A stretch of DNA of 64,000 nucleotides from Lonicera japonica (Eukaryota > Streptophyta > Magnoliopsida > Dipsacales > Caprifoliaceae). Below the pieces are notes generated by a model. That model saw only the letters and a list, made by a program, of their open reading frames with translations. It had not been told where the DNA came from and searched no databases. The stretch covers positions 5,456,001 through 5,520,000 of the forward strand of contig CM038463.1 of assembly GCA_021464415.1 (NCBI GenBank), written 5' to 3'. A program made the position numbers and the translations under genes. This document shows, piece by piece, positions 11,737 to 23,900 of the stretch. Numbering within the stretch: the stretch's first letter is position 1; every line of letters begins with the position of its first letter.

Positions 11737-13191
11737 CTAGTTTTTTGTACACGTTGCCCGTGGTTTTAGTGCTTAACAAATGTGATTAATTAAGTCCATT
11801 AATAAATACATACATACTAATAATTGAATAATTAGTGTGAAATAAATAAAAAATCACAAATAAGCAAAAATATAGTATCAAATGTAAAATTTAATTAATA
11901 ACTATAAGAAAATCATAAAATTGGTCAACTATATAAAAATATTATAAATGCATGATAAAAATTGATCAGATATATAAGAGAATAATAGATTTTTAATAAG
12001 TTTTTAGAATTGGTAAATAATTAATTCTATTAAATGTATGTTGATTGTTATGCACAATATCACAAAATAATATAACACTTATGAATAATATATGGTATAG
12101 CCTGATAATGTATAAGTTAGTATTAAATACATAGCTTTGTAATTTTAATACGGTTTATTAAATATACATACTTTTACGGTGAGTTTTGAAAAACACTTAA
12201 TTCAACACAAACTCCAACTTATATAATTATTTTAACCAAATAAAGTAAAATTTAAATTTATTTAAAATACTAATACTAATATAAAAATATATGGAGTTAT
12301 ACTCTCTTTGAAATATTAATACTAATATAATTCTAACTTGTTTAATTAGTTTAACCAAATAAAGTATAATTTAAATTTATTCAGAATACTAATACTATAA
12401 TATAAAAATATATGAAGTTATAGATTTTTTTTTAATATAAATTTTAAAATCTTGTGTTTAAAATCAAGGGTATATTCTCTTTTAAAAAACGGAAAAAACA
12501 TACACTTAAAGTTATTTACTTTTATATATAGTATATATGTGTTTTATTTTTGTAAATGTACAAATAAAATAATAACTAAATAGAGAACACGCATGGTTTC
12601 TATATGTTTGCTTCTTATTTCTAAAAAACCATGATTTTAATTCGAATTTGAACTAATCTTACATTACTATTAGTATTCCATTGTTATGTTAAATTAATTT
12701 TAAAAAAAAACACATATGTAAAAACCGAATAAAACCGAACCGAAATTCAACCGAAAAGTTTGGTTCGAGTTTGAGTTTAGAAGATTTAGAAAGCGAACTG
12801 AATTTTTACATTTAATTGAATATTTTGATACCTTAGAAGTTTAAAAACCGAACCAAACTTTTACATTTGATTTGAGTTTGGAATACTTTAGTTTCTATTC
12901 CGAGCAAAACAGAAAGCATTCGTACATTCATTATCATTGCAAGTTTGTCTTGAGCTCTAGCGGGTGGCGGTGCAATGTACCATTTTCAGTCTTTCAATAT
13001 TATGGGGCAAGGAATTTTTTTTAGCCTCTGAACAAGGAATTTCTAATACTCTTTCGAAAATAATGTTCGAATTTTTTTTTTTGGTATAGTAATTAATGAA
13101 ACCTTAAATTAATTGTTTCTTTGTATTTGGTTAACTCTAAATATTAAATATATGTAATTTGATAACATTGTCATTGTTACGATAATATAGA
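11737..13191 (-). mobile_element. Helitron-like element, 3' end on the minus strand
   Basis: On the minus strand the sequence CACGGGCAACGTG forms a short hairpin. It is followed eleven bases later by CTAG, then T, matching the Helitron 3' rule (hairpin, CTRR, insertion before T). This end at 11737 is the supported part. A possible 5' end, A|TCTATATTATC, lies at 13191, but the 5' assignment is speculative. The interval is AT-rich and non-coding. Confidence 0.42.
12715..12915 (-). repeat. Partial inverted copy of the GGTTCGG-type hAT repeat family
   Basis: Words such as AAGTTTGGTTCGAGTTTGAG and AGAAGATTTAGAAAGCGAA match, in reverse orientation, the left part of the element at 41804-42342. No ends or target duplication are visible, so it is a fragment. 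Confidence 0.45.
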
Positions 13192-13274
13192 TAATATCTT
13201 GCAAACAGAAAAGATATTAATTGAAGATGCTTAAGTAACATTTATTAAGATTATAAAGTGACAGTCACATTGGT

Positions 13275-13312
<38 letters not shown>

Positions 13313-13319
13313 GGGGGGG
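13275..13319. repeat. Long homopolymeric G tract
   Basis: Thirty-seven G in a row, then A and seven more G. Its true length is uncertain because such tracts are prone to sequencing and assembly error. Shorter G or C tracts occur at about 6781, 19143, 27920, 36060 and 42412. Confidence 0.8.
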
Positions 13320-15020
13320 ATATGGGTGATGGGGGTTTTTTCGAACCTTAGCGATATGTTATGCTAGCTTAAAGTCTAAACAACGTAATATTTTGGATCT
13401 TTATGCTTGGGAATCTCAAGAAAATCAAATACGTAGTACCAGTATATGGTAGCTAGAGTTACTACCTCCTTCAAGCTAACCACAACGTACGTACACCACT
13501 TGATTAAGACATCTTTTATTTTATTTTATTTAGGACTCTAATACTTGATTAAGACATGTTTTATTTAATTTAGGACTTTAGTACTTGACAATACTTTCGT
13601 TTGTTTTGTTTTGCTTTGCTGGCCAACTATTAAATTAAAATTAACAAATTTACTAAGCTTGTTTCTTTCGTTTAACAGCTTTCATAATTGACAACTTTGT
13701 GAAGCTTTTGTTTCTTTTTCAACACATAAACACCATTTACTTAATTTAGATCTCCAAATATGTAAAATAAACATCATAAAGAAAAAAAGATGCGTTAAAA
13801 ATTGCAAATAAATTAAGAAATACCTTTATTTCAATTTTTGTATCTTCTTTTCATCAAAATTCATATTTATCATCGTGGAATACAAAATGAGGGCAGTGAT
13901 ATACATATATATATATATATATATATTTCATTGTTTTGGGGTGAAATTTGTCCATTAAGATGACATATATATTCCAGTGCTTAATACTAAGCTTTAATTT
14001 TTAATTGGCTGTTTATGCGCCACAAAAGGCAACTAATTAACATCTAACAGATTTCCTATTTCTATGATTTACATTTTAATTGGCTTTTTATAAGCCACAA
14101 AAGGCAACTAATAAACAACTGTCGAATATCAATACTATTTGGCTAAATTGCCGTATGATTAGATTGCCATTGATGCACCAAATAAAGATGTACAATGTGA
14201 TAGATTGAGGCAAATCAGTCGAATGAAATAGATAAGAATTTAAAAAAAAAAAAAAAAGTTTTATCAGATTCCTTTATTAGATAATCATACTGAGTACATT
14301 AATAATTTGTATAGTACATCCGGTATGAATAATTAGTAAATGAAATCGGTAAGTATTGCATGCGCCCAAAAATTTATTAAACAAAATATATATATACACA
14401 CACTTGATATCAGAATATAAAAGTTCGGCAGACAGTAATAAAATTTGTTTTAATTTTGTATCAAAAACAGTTTTCGAGACTAAGTCATTGTTTTATTTAT
14501 CAACACTTCTCATCTATTACAAAGGAAAAAAGGTTAAAACAAAAGACAAAACATTTAGGTTGATAGAAAAATTTAATTATAAAAAGATGACCACAGAAGA
14601 ACCCAAACCCCAAGAATGGACTCGAAAGTATTTTTACGTTGAGTCAGTATTTCAAAAATCATACTATAAATTTACCCAATACTTTGTAGGATATGGGTTG
14701 TAACCAAGGTAATATGATATCAAGTCCCGTTACAGTTAATGAGGAATATTATAGGTTTATTTGTACATATTTACACTAAATATCATAAAATATCATAAGA
14801 GATGCGATAAAAATATCATCTTCATCCTAGAACAAATTCCAATCAGCTCTGATACTATTCCCCCTTGGATTCATCAAGCCAAACACACCTTTAAAGAATA
14901 CACATTATGATATATTTTAACAAAAGTCAAAATAGTATAGTCACTGTATGTATTCGTTTCTTTTTCGTCTTTGTTACGAGTTATTCGAATCAACTTTTAT
15001 ACACCTCTAGTCGAGTTTAA
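13320..15020. other. Intergenic, with one short tandem duplication
   Basis: No gene is recognised. At 13996-14047 and 14071-14122 a segment containing TTTTAATTGGCT and GCCACAAAAGGCAACTAAT is repeated with a period of about 75 bases. An (AT)n tract lies at 13905-13925. A 115-codon frame at 14356-14703 is Lys/Tyr-rich, low in complexity and unconvincing as a gene. Confidence 0.4.
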
Positions 15021-15787
15021 TTTTGTGCACCCCAATTAAGAGAGTTTATTTTAAATTGCACTCTCCTCCGCACAAAATTTAACGGTATTAATGGATTTTA
15101 AAAAATTAAAAATTCTTCATTACTTCCTAAATAATTAAAAATCCTCCTTACTTCCTAAATTAAAAAGGTATGTTTAGGCTAAAGCAACGGCAAATCAAGA
15201 TGGAGTGTTCAATTTTTTTTTTATAAATAAAATTAAAAAATTCAATATATATGGCATTATTTTTTTATTTTCAAGAAAATAGGAAAACTTATTTCATTTC
15301 CTTATAGTGAAGTTTTTGTTCCCAGATACTTTGTTTACGGCCAAACAAACAGACCTATATTGTCTTTTATTTTTATTTTTATTTTTTTTAACCCACTTTT
15401 TGTCTTTGATTCCCCAATAGTTAAAGTGTATCATAAATTATAAGAGTAATTATTCGAATTTTTCCGCCAACGTAACACCCTCAAACACTCTATCCTTACT
15501 ATTGCTTGTATTAAACTATATATATATATATATAGAGAGAGAGAGAATGGAGAAAAGAAAAAATAAACGAATGATAAAGATCTTTTATACAAGCTATGCC
15601 TTTTTTTTTCAGTATCCTAAATATGATTTATTAAGTTGCCCCACTAACTTAGGAAGTAATAAGGATTTTCAATATTTACCAAGTAATGAAGACTTTTTAA
15701 TTTTTTAAAATCCATTAACATTGTTAAGTTTTGTGTGGAGGAGAGCACAAGTTAAAATAACTTCCGTTAAATAGAGGTGCACAAAAT
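15021..15787. mobile_element. Foldback/MITE with about 145-base inverted arms
   Basis: The left arm 15021-15168 (from TTTTGTGCACCCC to TTACTTCCTAAAT) matches the reverse complement of 15645-15787 (from TTAGGAAGTAATAAGG to AGAGGTGCACAAAAT), with scattered mismatches. The loop of about 475 bases contains TA and GA microsatellites and no gene. A further GGTGCACAAAAT lies at about 15840. The superfamily cannot be assigned because no clean target duplication was found. Confidence 0.55.
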
Positions 15788-16999
15788 CAAGAACTCTCAT
15801 AAAATATTATTTTTTAAAATTCAATGCATTGTTGATGAAGGTGCACAAAATGGGAAGTTCTCAGTCAAACTCAAAATTAAATTCAATGCGTTGTCACTAG
15901 ATCACTCTTAATAGTTGGTCAGCATCTCTTTTAATCTCTATCTTAGAAAAGGTTCAGTCTACAAAATATAATGGAAATTAAATTCAATACGCAGAACTAA
16001 ATGATCTTTTGAGCCCAACATAGGGCACTTGTTGCAGGCTCAGAGATGCACCTTTAAACAATAGGCAAGTGCGCTATACAAAGAGTACATCACCACTATA
16101 CCGCACCTTTGGAACAACATCAGCTAGGCCAAGTTCTAAATACGGATTCTCTCAAAGAAGGGGTATTTTATTTGGAGGGGTAATTTTTTATATAAGTTCG
16201 CAAAATTTATATCACCTCTATTAAATTTTATTAAAACATTTAATTCAAAGTATGTGTAAATGTTTGACATTCGTGTATCTATAGCTATAATCCATTTTCA
16301 GATTGAATTTTTTGATAAAATTTAGTAAAGAATAAAAATTAATTGTATAAATTTTACCCGTTTGAAATAAGACACGTCTTAATTTTGTTAAAGAGAAAAA
16401 ATCTCTCTTAAAACATGTATGCCTACACATGAATGCAATACTTCAATTAATTCATAACAAATCAAACAAAATCCAATGGTGCCAGCGACATCCCAAAAAT
16501 CGATTATTTATATGTACAATTCATTCGCTATCTGAATGACTGACATCAGAAGAAACAGACATGAATCTTGCCATCTGTTTCATTTGGTAATTAATGCAGA
16601 GATTCCAAAAATAATATAGTTTGGCGACAAAGATGGCACGGGCCGGCTTGTACTCGAACAAAACATTCTTTTCATATTTAAAGGGACACAAACCTATGTT
16701 ACTAATACATCAACAAAATGAAATCAATTTATAGATCTTCTCCAATCAAATAAGGGTATAAACAAACCTAAATATTCGACCGACTTTATTACTATAATGA
16801 ATCATGTTATTGGATGTTGAAGAACTATATAACCGCACGATGAAGCCCAATGAATTGTCCGCTATATAACTACACAGATTGGTGACAATAAGTCATACCT
16901 ATCCTGATAGGTCATAAAAGGATAGACCGTGTGCTTTTAGGTTAATTTTGCTTAAAACAGTACAACATAACAAGATGAGGAAAAAATACAAGCCTCAAT
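15788..16999. other. Intergenic, no gene recognised
   Basis: AT-rich sequence with only short frames. It contains the first copy of the 38-base repeat listed at 16861-16898. Nothing else is supported. Confidence 0.4.
16861..16898 (+). repeat. 38-base direct repeat, copy 1 of 2
   Basis: The segment with ACAGATTGGTGACAATAAGT at its centre is repeated at 18123-18160 in the same orientation with one mismatch (C/T). The flanks differ, so this is a short duplication rather than a long segmental one. The second copy abuts the retroelement remnant at 18161. Confidence 0.75.
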
Positions 17000-17545
17000 T
17001 AGGGGTGTTCACGGGTTGGTCAACCGACCCGTTGACCAACTTTTTGGACCTGGCCGACTACTTCGGTCCTTTATTTTTTTGGACCGGACCGAAAATGTGT
17101 ATAAGACCGGACCGAACCGAAGCAGTGTTTATTGGGTCGGTCCATCGGTTTGGGCCTGATATATGAGCCTGTTGCAAAATAAAGTTGGGCCTAGAATAAT
17201 AAAAGATGTCTTAACAAAAAAATGGTTAGCTTTTTGCAAAAAAAAAAAAATAATACACACAACAAAAATACACAGCCTATTACACAGCATTACAAATTAA
17301 TGCACAGCCATTTTATAAATAATATTAGCAAATATATATATTTTTTAAAAATATACAAATACTTGGTTCGGTTCGGTTTTATAGAATTTTTTAACCTATA
17401 GGACCGAGGACCAGACCGAATTTAATCGGTCCAAAAAAAAGTAGACCGAACCAACCCGCAATATATATAAAAACCGAAAAAAAGCCTACGGTCATGTCCG
17501 GTTCGGTCGGTCTTTTCGGTCCGGTTCAGTTTTTGCACACCCCTA
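17000..17545. mobile_element. Non-autonomous hAT element with perfect 8-bp target duplication
   Basis: The ends are TAGGGGTGTTCAC and TGCACACCCCTA, imperfect inverted repeats of the common plant hAT type. They are flanked by an exact duplication, GCCTCAAT, at 16992-16999 and 17546-17553. The interior is rich in GGACCGGACCGAA and its complement, so much of it is internally palindromic. There is no transposase frame. Confidence 0.82.
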
Positions 17546-17955
17546 GCCTCAATATATAACAACATAACATAATATATATCTTTATATGAAAATCGAACGC
17601 ACACAGAAAACAGTCAAAACATAATCTGATCCATTATCAATATAAGCAGACAAGGAGAAAAGAGCAGCCTTTTCTATAATTTGGAAATCATAGAACCATC
17701 AATATAACTCATATGAGATAGTTGACCGTGTTATCCTTCGGTCAAGTCAGTCTACAAGAGGTTTATTGTATTACATCCTGAACGTAAAAATGTTAATTTT
17801 AGACGAAGGAATCAAGCAGACCTGCCAACAGAAGTGATATAAATTATTTTCTTACCACGTATATGTGTATATATTTCTGTGAGCGAGTGCGCAGTTACTG
17901 CTCAAAGTCAGTACAGCTAAAGCTCGGCCTATGCAAGATTTGCCATGAAAACTTT

Positions 17956-20900
17956 TCAGCATTCCTGCAAAGCAGATTAGCTTATTCAGCATATGTTTAA
18001 ACCAAACTTGGCTTTTTCCAAAATTACACCCATTCTCATAAAATAAACAAATAGAGGAACCATCAACAGTTTTGCTTCAATATGACTTAAAAGTCGTTTC
18101 TCAAAGTTAGATTATTACCAATGCTATATAATTACACAGATTGGTGACAATAAGTCATACTGATGAGTTGTAGCTCACATGGTATCACTACCCATATTCT
18201 AGGAAAGTGCGCAGAGTTCAAACCCCACCGAGGAGAGCATTCTATACTTCTATCCTTTTAAGGGAGAGTAGATAGGGGAGCCTACCCCCCACTGGCCACC
18301 TTCCAGATAGTGGGCAGGGTTGCCATCATGGGTGGTTTCAAATCCCTTTAAGGGATAGTTGATGGGAAGGGCCATCTCACATGGTACGATTCAAGCTTGG
18401 AACATACAATTTGTACGCTCCAGCTTGAGGACAAGTGTTAGATATTAGCAATATTATAAGTTGTATTATTTCCTAGATTAGTTCCTTTCATAAATAGTTC
18501 TTGTACTCTTGTATAAAGAGGGCTCTCCATTGTAGAGATTAAGATACGATTCGATTCAATTCAATACAATAAAAATGACAAACCTTGATACTGAAGAGAA
18601 CACCACTATCGTTAACTTGTTGACCAGCTGCGACTTGAAGTCCACTGATGAATCCGGCAGCTGGGGCCTTCACAATATGCTATTTGGAAAAAGCAAAAAT
18701 TACGAACAAAATTGTTAAAGGAAGAGGAAATCTTTCGAACTTTGCTTGGAGTGTAAGATGGAAATTTTAACTCAGCTCAAGCACATACCTCCATTTTCAT
18801 TGCTTCTAAGACTAATATAGGTTGCCCTTCCTCGACCTCCGAGCCATCCTTCACCAGAACTTTAACCACTAAACCAGCCATGGGGGCCACGACAGTCCCA
18901 AGAGGGTGGGATGCTTTCTCAAAAGCATGTTTGTGCTGGGTTTCTTCCTCATCTGACAGCTCAAGTCCCACTTTTTGTTTGAAATGATGATGGTGCAAAC
19001 CTTGCCATATGTGAATGTGTTCTGTTTGATCCTGCAATGCAAAAACAGAAATCCTACTCTAAAACAGAGCATTGAGAAAGTGAAATCACGCAAAGGTTAG
19101 GGTAGGGATTGCAATGGGCCTGAGCATTTTTTTTTTTTTTTGCCGGGGGGGGGGGGGGGGGTTTCCAGACGCTGGTGCAGGTTTATTTTGAAAAACTTGA
19201 ATCCACCCCATTTTATATGCACAAGCCTAAACCCGTGCCACCCCTTGGTAATTATAAGGGTTTTTATAGGGAAAAATATATATTCAGGTCAAGTCAAATG
19301 TGTTATATTTACGTGAACTCGACACTGTGGTGGGTTTTTATTGTAGAACCCATATTCGCCCCGGTTCAAAAATTATCCCGCCCAAAACCCACTCCATTGG
19401 GATTGGATTGGGTCAAAAACCAACCAGGTTGGGCTATTTTGTCCTCCCTAGGGTAGCGGATGGGGTTCACTGAGACCACTTTTCCTCCAAGGGTTACAAG
19501 TCATTCCACCACCACTATTAACGAGGGTCAAACAATAAACATTCTTACCTTCAAATAAGTAGCTAAATTAATGTTCATGCTTGCGCCATTGACTTCAACT
19601 CTGAAATCATTGTTGCCCAAGTGTGCTACCTTGACTTCCAGAGAAGGGAAACTGCTATCTCCTGCCTGTAATATAAGTAAAGCATACTTAGTTATAAACT
19701 AAGTTAAAGGAGGACAACAAAGCTTGTGGGAAATAACACGAGCCCACAAGAGAAAGGAGCGGATAGACAATTGAATTCTAACCCGAAATGAAAATGAAAT
19801 ATTTTCCTACTTTGGGAGTACCTCAATGAAATAGCTCCCATCTGGCTGATAAACGGCGGTGAGCTTCAAAAGCTTGGAAACACTGTCATAGCAGTCATTT
19901 TCCCACTCAAGTTCAAGTGTACGGGTAGCACGATGGTGGACTCTAAAAGGAGGATGAGCATACCATATAGAGAGTCCTCCTGCACTTATTAACAGAAAAA
20001 GTATAACAGGCTATCAAGATTAACAAACAAGTATTGTGAAACAGGGTGGGTTCTTGAAATTACCAGGTGGTTTTTTTCTCAAAGTTGCAAGTTCCTTTTC
20101 GCAAATACAAGCAACTACGAGGGCTGCACTGTGCTTAGCAGCATTATAAGCTTCATGTGCTGATACCGAATGACTTGGATCGATGAACAAGTCATCTTTA
20201 AAGTTCTCAATGAAGTGCGTTTCAACTTCACCATTTTCAAATGCCACATGGTTAGCAAGTTTTAAGATGAAATCTATATTGGTGGGCAAACCAGCAACCT
20301 GAAATACAAAAGTACCACCAGTGATGAGGTCCAAACTAAAGAATCCTAAAAGTATATTCTCGTAAAGTAGAAGATGAAAGATAAATAATTCATCTAAACT
20401 AATATGCCCAGAATTCGGTAATTAATTAATATTTCTTCCTAAAATCTTTCCTTTTTCTTAATATTTGTGAAGGATTGACAAATATTTACGGTTGAAATAA
20501 CGAACCACACTGATGAATGAGCATAGTTAGTAATGATACCGAACAAGAGGTTTATCAGCTAGATGTTGACAATAAGAAACCAAGTACACGTTTCCAAAAC
20601 AACCAAACGTTTCCAGAAAAAAATAACACCGAATTGAAGAATTATCTCAAGTATCAGTTTTACCTGAAACTTAGATAAGCAATCCTTCAACTTGACTAAT
20701 GCGGCAGCACGATTTTCTCCCCATACTACTAGCTTAGCAATCATGGGATCATAATGCATGCTCACAGCATCCCCTTGTTCAACTCCAGTTTCAACCCGAA
20801 CTGTTAAAGACATAGACTCAGCATTAGCAAATAATACAGCAGACATTGAGAAACAGAAACAATACAGAGCAATAACCTAGGGATCTTGTTTCATTTCATT

Positions 20901-23900
20901 TGTGGTAGAACTAATCACTAATGGATCTTCATGTGCGGTCCTTACTAAGTCTAGTCATCAGATTCCAAAAATTTCCAAGTAAAGAGTTGATAACTACTCA
21001 AGCCAAGTAGGTTGCATTGACGACAAATATTGTTCTCGAGCCAATTTTGACATAGATTTTAAAAGGTGAAAAGAAAAAAGTTGTATAACTATTAAATTAA
21101 AAACAAAAGCATTTAAATGCATATGAACCACAGTTGGATGATATGACAAGACAGGTGAATTATAATGACAGATTGATGGCATGGAGATTTTAACTCTGCA
21201 ACTTTAGTGCTATGTTCAATTGGTAAAGAAAGAATCAAAAACTTAGTTTATTTTAGTAAGCTGCCTATCAGTACATGCATACCTGTTGATGAAACTGGAA
21301 CAGGACAATAATGGTGAAGAACTCCAGTTGCAGGTAGAAATCCTTTCGGAACATTTTCAGCATATATTCGGGCTTCAAAAGAATGACCTGTCATCAAATT
21401 AAAAACATTGGAACTCTTTATTGTTTTATTTTTATTTAAGTAGAAACGTGGAGTAGAAGTAAACAAAAGCGTGTACACACCTACATGAAAAATATAAATT
21501 CAACAAAAGCAAGTACACGGCTGCATGAAAAATATAAATTCAACATTTTCAACTTGAAATTGTAGCCCAAGAAACAAAAGGATCACACACCTAAGGAAAT
21601 TCGGACTGAGGAATCTTGTTTCAGAAAGTAAAAACAGTTAGTGATAGGAAACAAGAGCGAAGGTAAGGAAATATTACTAACCTGATAAAGGCACCTGTGA
21701 CTGACTCATAGGAAGACGTTCTCCATTTGCAACAAGTATTTGCCACTCCACAAGATCTTGACCAACAATCATCTCGGTCACAGGATGCTCGACCTGCAAA
21801 ACAATGCATATGGTCAATATTTGGTTAACCTTAAACCAGCCAAACAAAAAGAGAGCATAAGTGACCAAACTACCTGAAGACGGGTGTTCATCTCCATAAA
21901 ATAAAATTGTCCCGAGAGTGTATCAACAATAAACTCAACTGTTCCAGCATTGTGATAACCAACTGCCTTTAGAAATGAGTCAAGAACGGCTTTATTAGTA
22001 AAAAAGCGTGGCACTTCTTTGTGTTTATTTACAAGGGAAAAAAAATACCTAAGAAAAATATTTTTATCTAAAAAGAATATATCAGCAAAAGAACATAAAA
22101 TGGGCTGTAAGAAAAAGGACAAAAAAAAAATATTAATAAAAATGAGCATTCCTTTCTAGTTTCAAAACTCAGAAACTGGTCCGCCAGCTTCCATAGCTCA
22201 ACCAAGGGATTGGTCATTAACACATGATGTCATATGCAGAGGTACTTTAGTTAACAGTCAATAAATTCCAGTAAAAACACTCAAGGATATTAAACTTTAA
22301 TTCAAAATCTTAAAACGAAAAAAAAAAAAAAAAACTCAATTTTGTAAAAGGATAAAAATGAGAAAAAAAAATAGTCATGATTAGTTGCAATTGCCTGTTC
22401 AGATATAAAAGTTCGTAAAGCAGTCAAACATTAACAAAGCATTTACCAATAGCAAGTGAATAGACTATATACAAGTTGGCGTAACTTGAAACCTTAGAAT
22501 TTATTTAATATCCTTTTCTATTTGAATGTATTGCCTGAATGAAATGTCAACAATCTCCAAACAACCAAGTCAATTTCGGACGATTTCCGCTTGTAGTGAC
22601 TACTACTAGGTCATAATCATGAGATACTGCTAATCTATTATGCTCGGTACAATCCATCTTTGATACAAGTGATGGAACTGATAGGGAATACGCTAATATT
22701 ACATGCCAAAGTTCACAGAAAACTAATTCATAAGCACATCACCTTGGCTGCAGATACAGCAGCTTCACCCAGGTGGGAACGGAACTCAGACTTGACATTT
22801 GGCTGCAAGAATGGAGTTTTTAGCACAACTGTAGTGGATCTTAAAATAAAAGATTAAAGAAAAAAGTATTACAGCCGGAGCTTCTTCAATTATCTTTTGA
22901 TGTCTTCTCTGCACACTGCAATCCCTCTCATTCAAATGTACAACATTACCGTGTTTGTCCCCAAACACCTATCATGTTAAAAATATTCAAAAGATAATTA
23001 GATGATTCGCTGCATCAACGCCGTCAAATAATCACATTCACATTATATGCTTCTGCAGCAGCCAAAATGCATTAGAAACTGAGCGTGAAAGACCAAAAAC
23101 GTCAATACACCACATACTTATGAGTCACTAACTAGACAAGAATAAGTAAAGGGGTTAATAAAACCACATAAAAGTACCTGGACTTCTATATGCCTTGGCT
23201 TTGTGATATATTTCTCCAGCAAGATTGTATTTACTCCAAAGGAAGCTGCAGCCTCACGTTGTGCTCCCATGAATGAATCAACAAATTCATTTGGACTTTG
23301 CACAATCCTCATGCCCTGACAATGGTCAGAGAAGCGTATTAATTATGTGCTAAGAATTGTCTTCGAAACAAGAACAAGAATATTCTGTTTGGCAAAGTAT
23401 CTCAAAACTATACTCGTTTTTATTGGAGTTTTTTACTCATTCTTTTAACATAGGTCAATCATCGACTCATAATAAAAGTAGATAAAATTGGTCTTGTCAA
23501 TTAAGAATCTGAACTGTACACTGCACTGGTGGTTATAAAAAGACATGGAATATACATTAGAAATGTTGCGTAAAATGTTTACTTCTATAGTGTAGCAATA
23601 ACTTGTAATGTAGCGGAAGCGATAAAGAAAAGAATCCTAGACTTCTGAAAAGAAGAATAGATGTCTTAGAGAAATCCTCTCCAGAAAGACCTTGAACCAA
23701 GGAAAAGAATATAAAAAGTGCAAACTCACAACAATCTGAATTACAGAATTCTGAATATATCAATCATGTAAGAATGTGTTCTAATCTGCCTGCAAGCTAC
23801 AAAATATTAATAATAGCTAAACGAATCCTAAATCTACTAGAAAAATGTCCTACTTAACCTATGACAAGTAGGGAGTCCTATTCTAAATAGAAAACAAGAC

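Noticed and set aside
13905..13925. AT microsatellites here and at several other sites
   Set aside because: Ordinary simple repeats without further meaning in this AT-rich genome.
14356..14703. 115-codon plus-strand frame
   Set aside because: Lys/Tyr/Phe-rich, no domain, lies in AT-rich intergenic DNA.
18161..18240. tRNA gene candidate (GTAGCTCACATGGTATCAC...AGTTCAAACCCC)
   Set aside because: Stem pairing is poor; it is better explained as part of a retroelement or SINE remnant.
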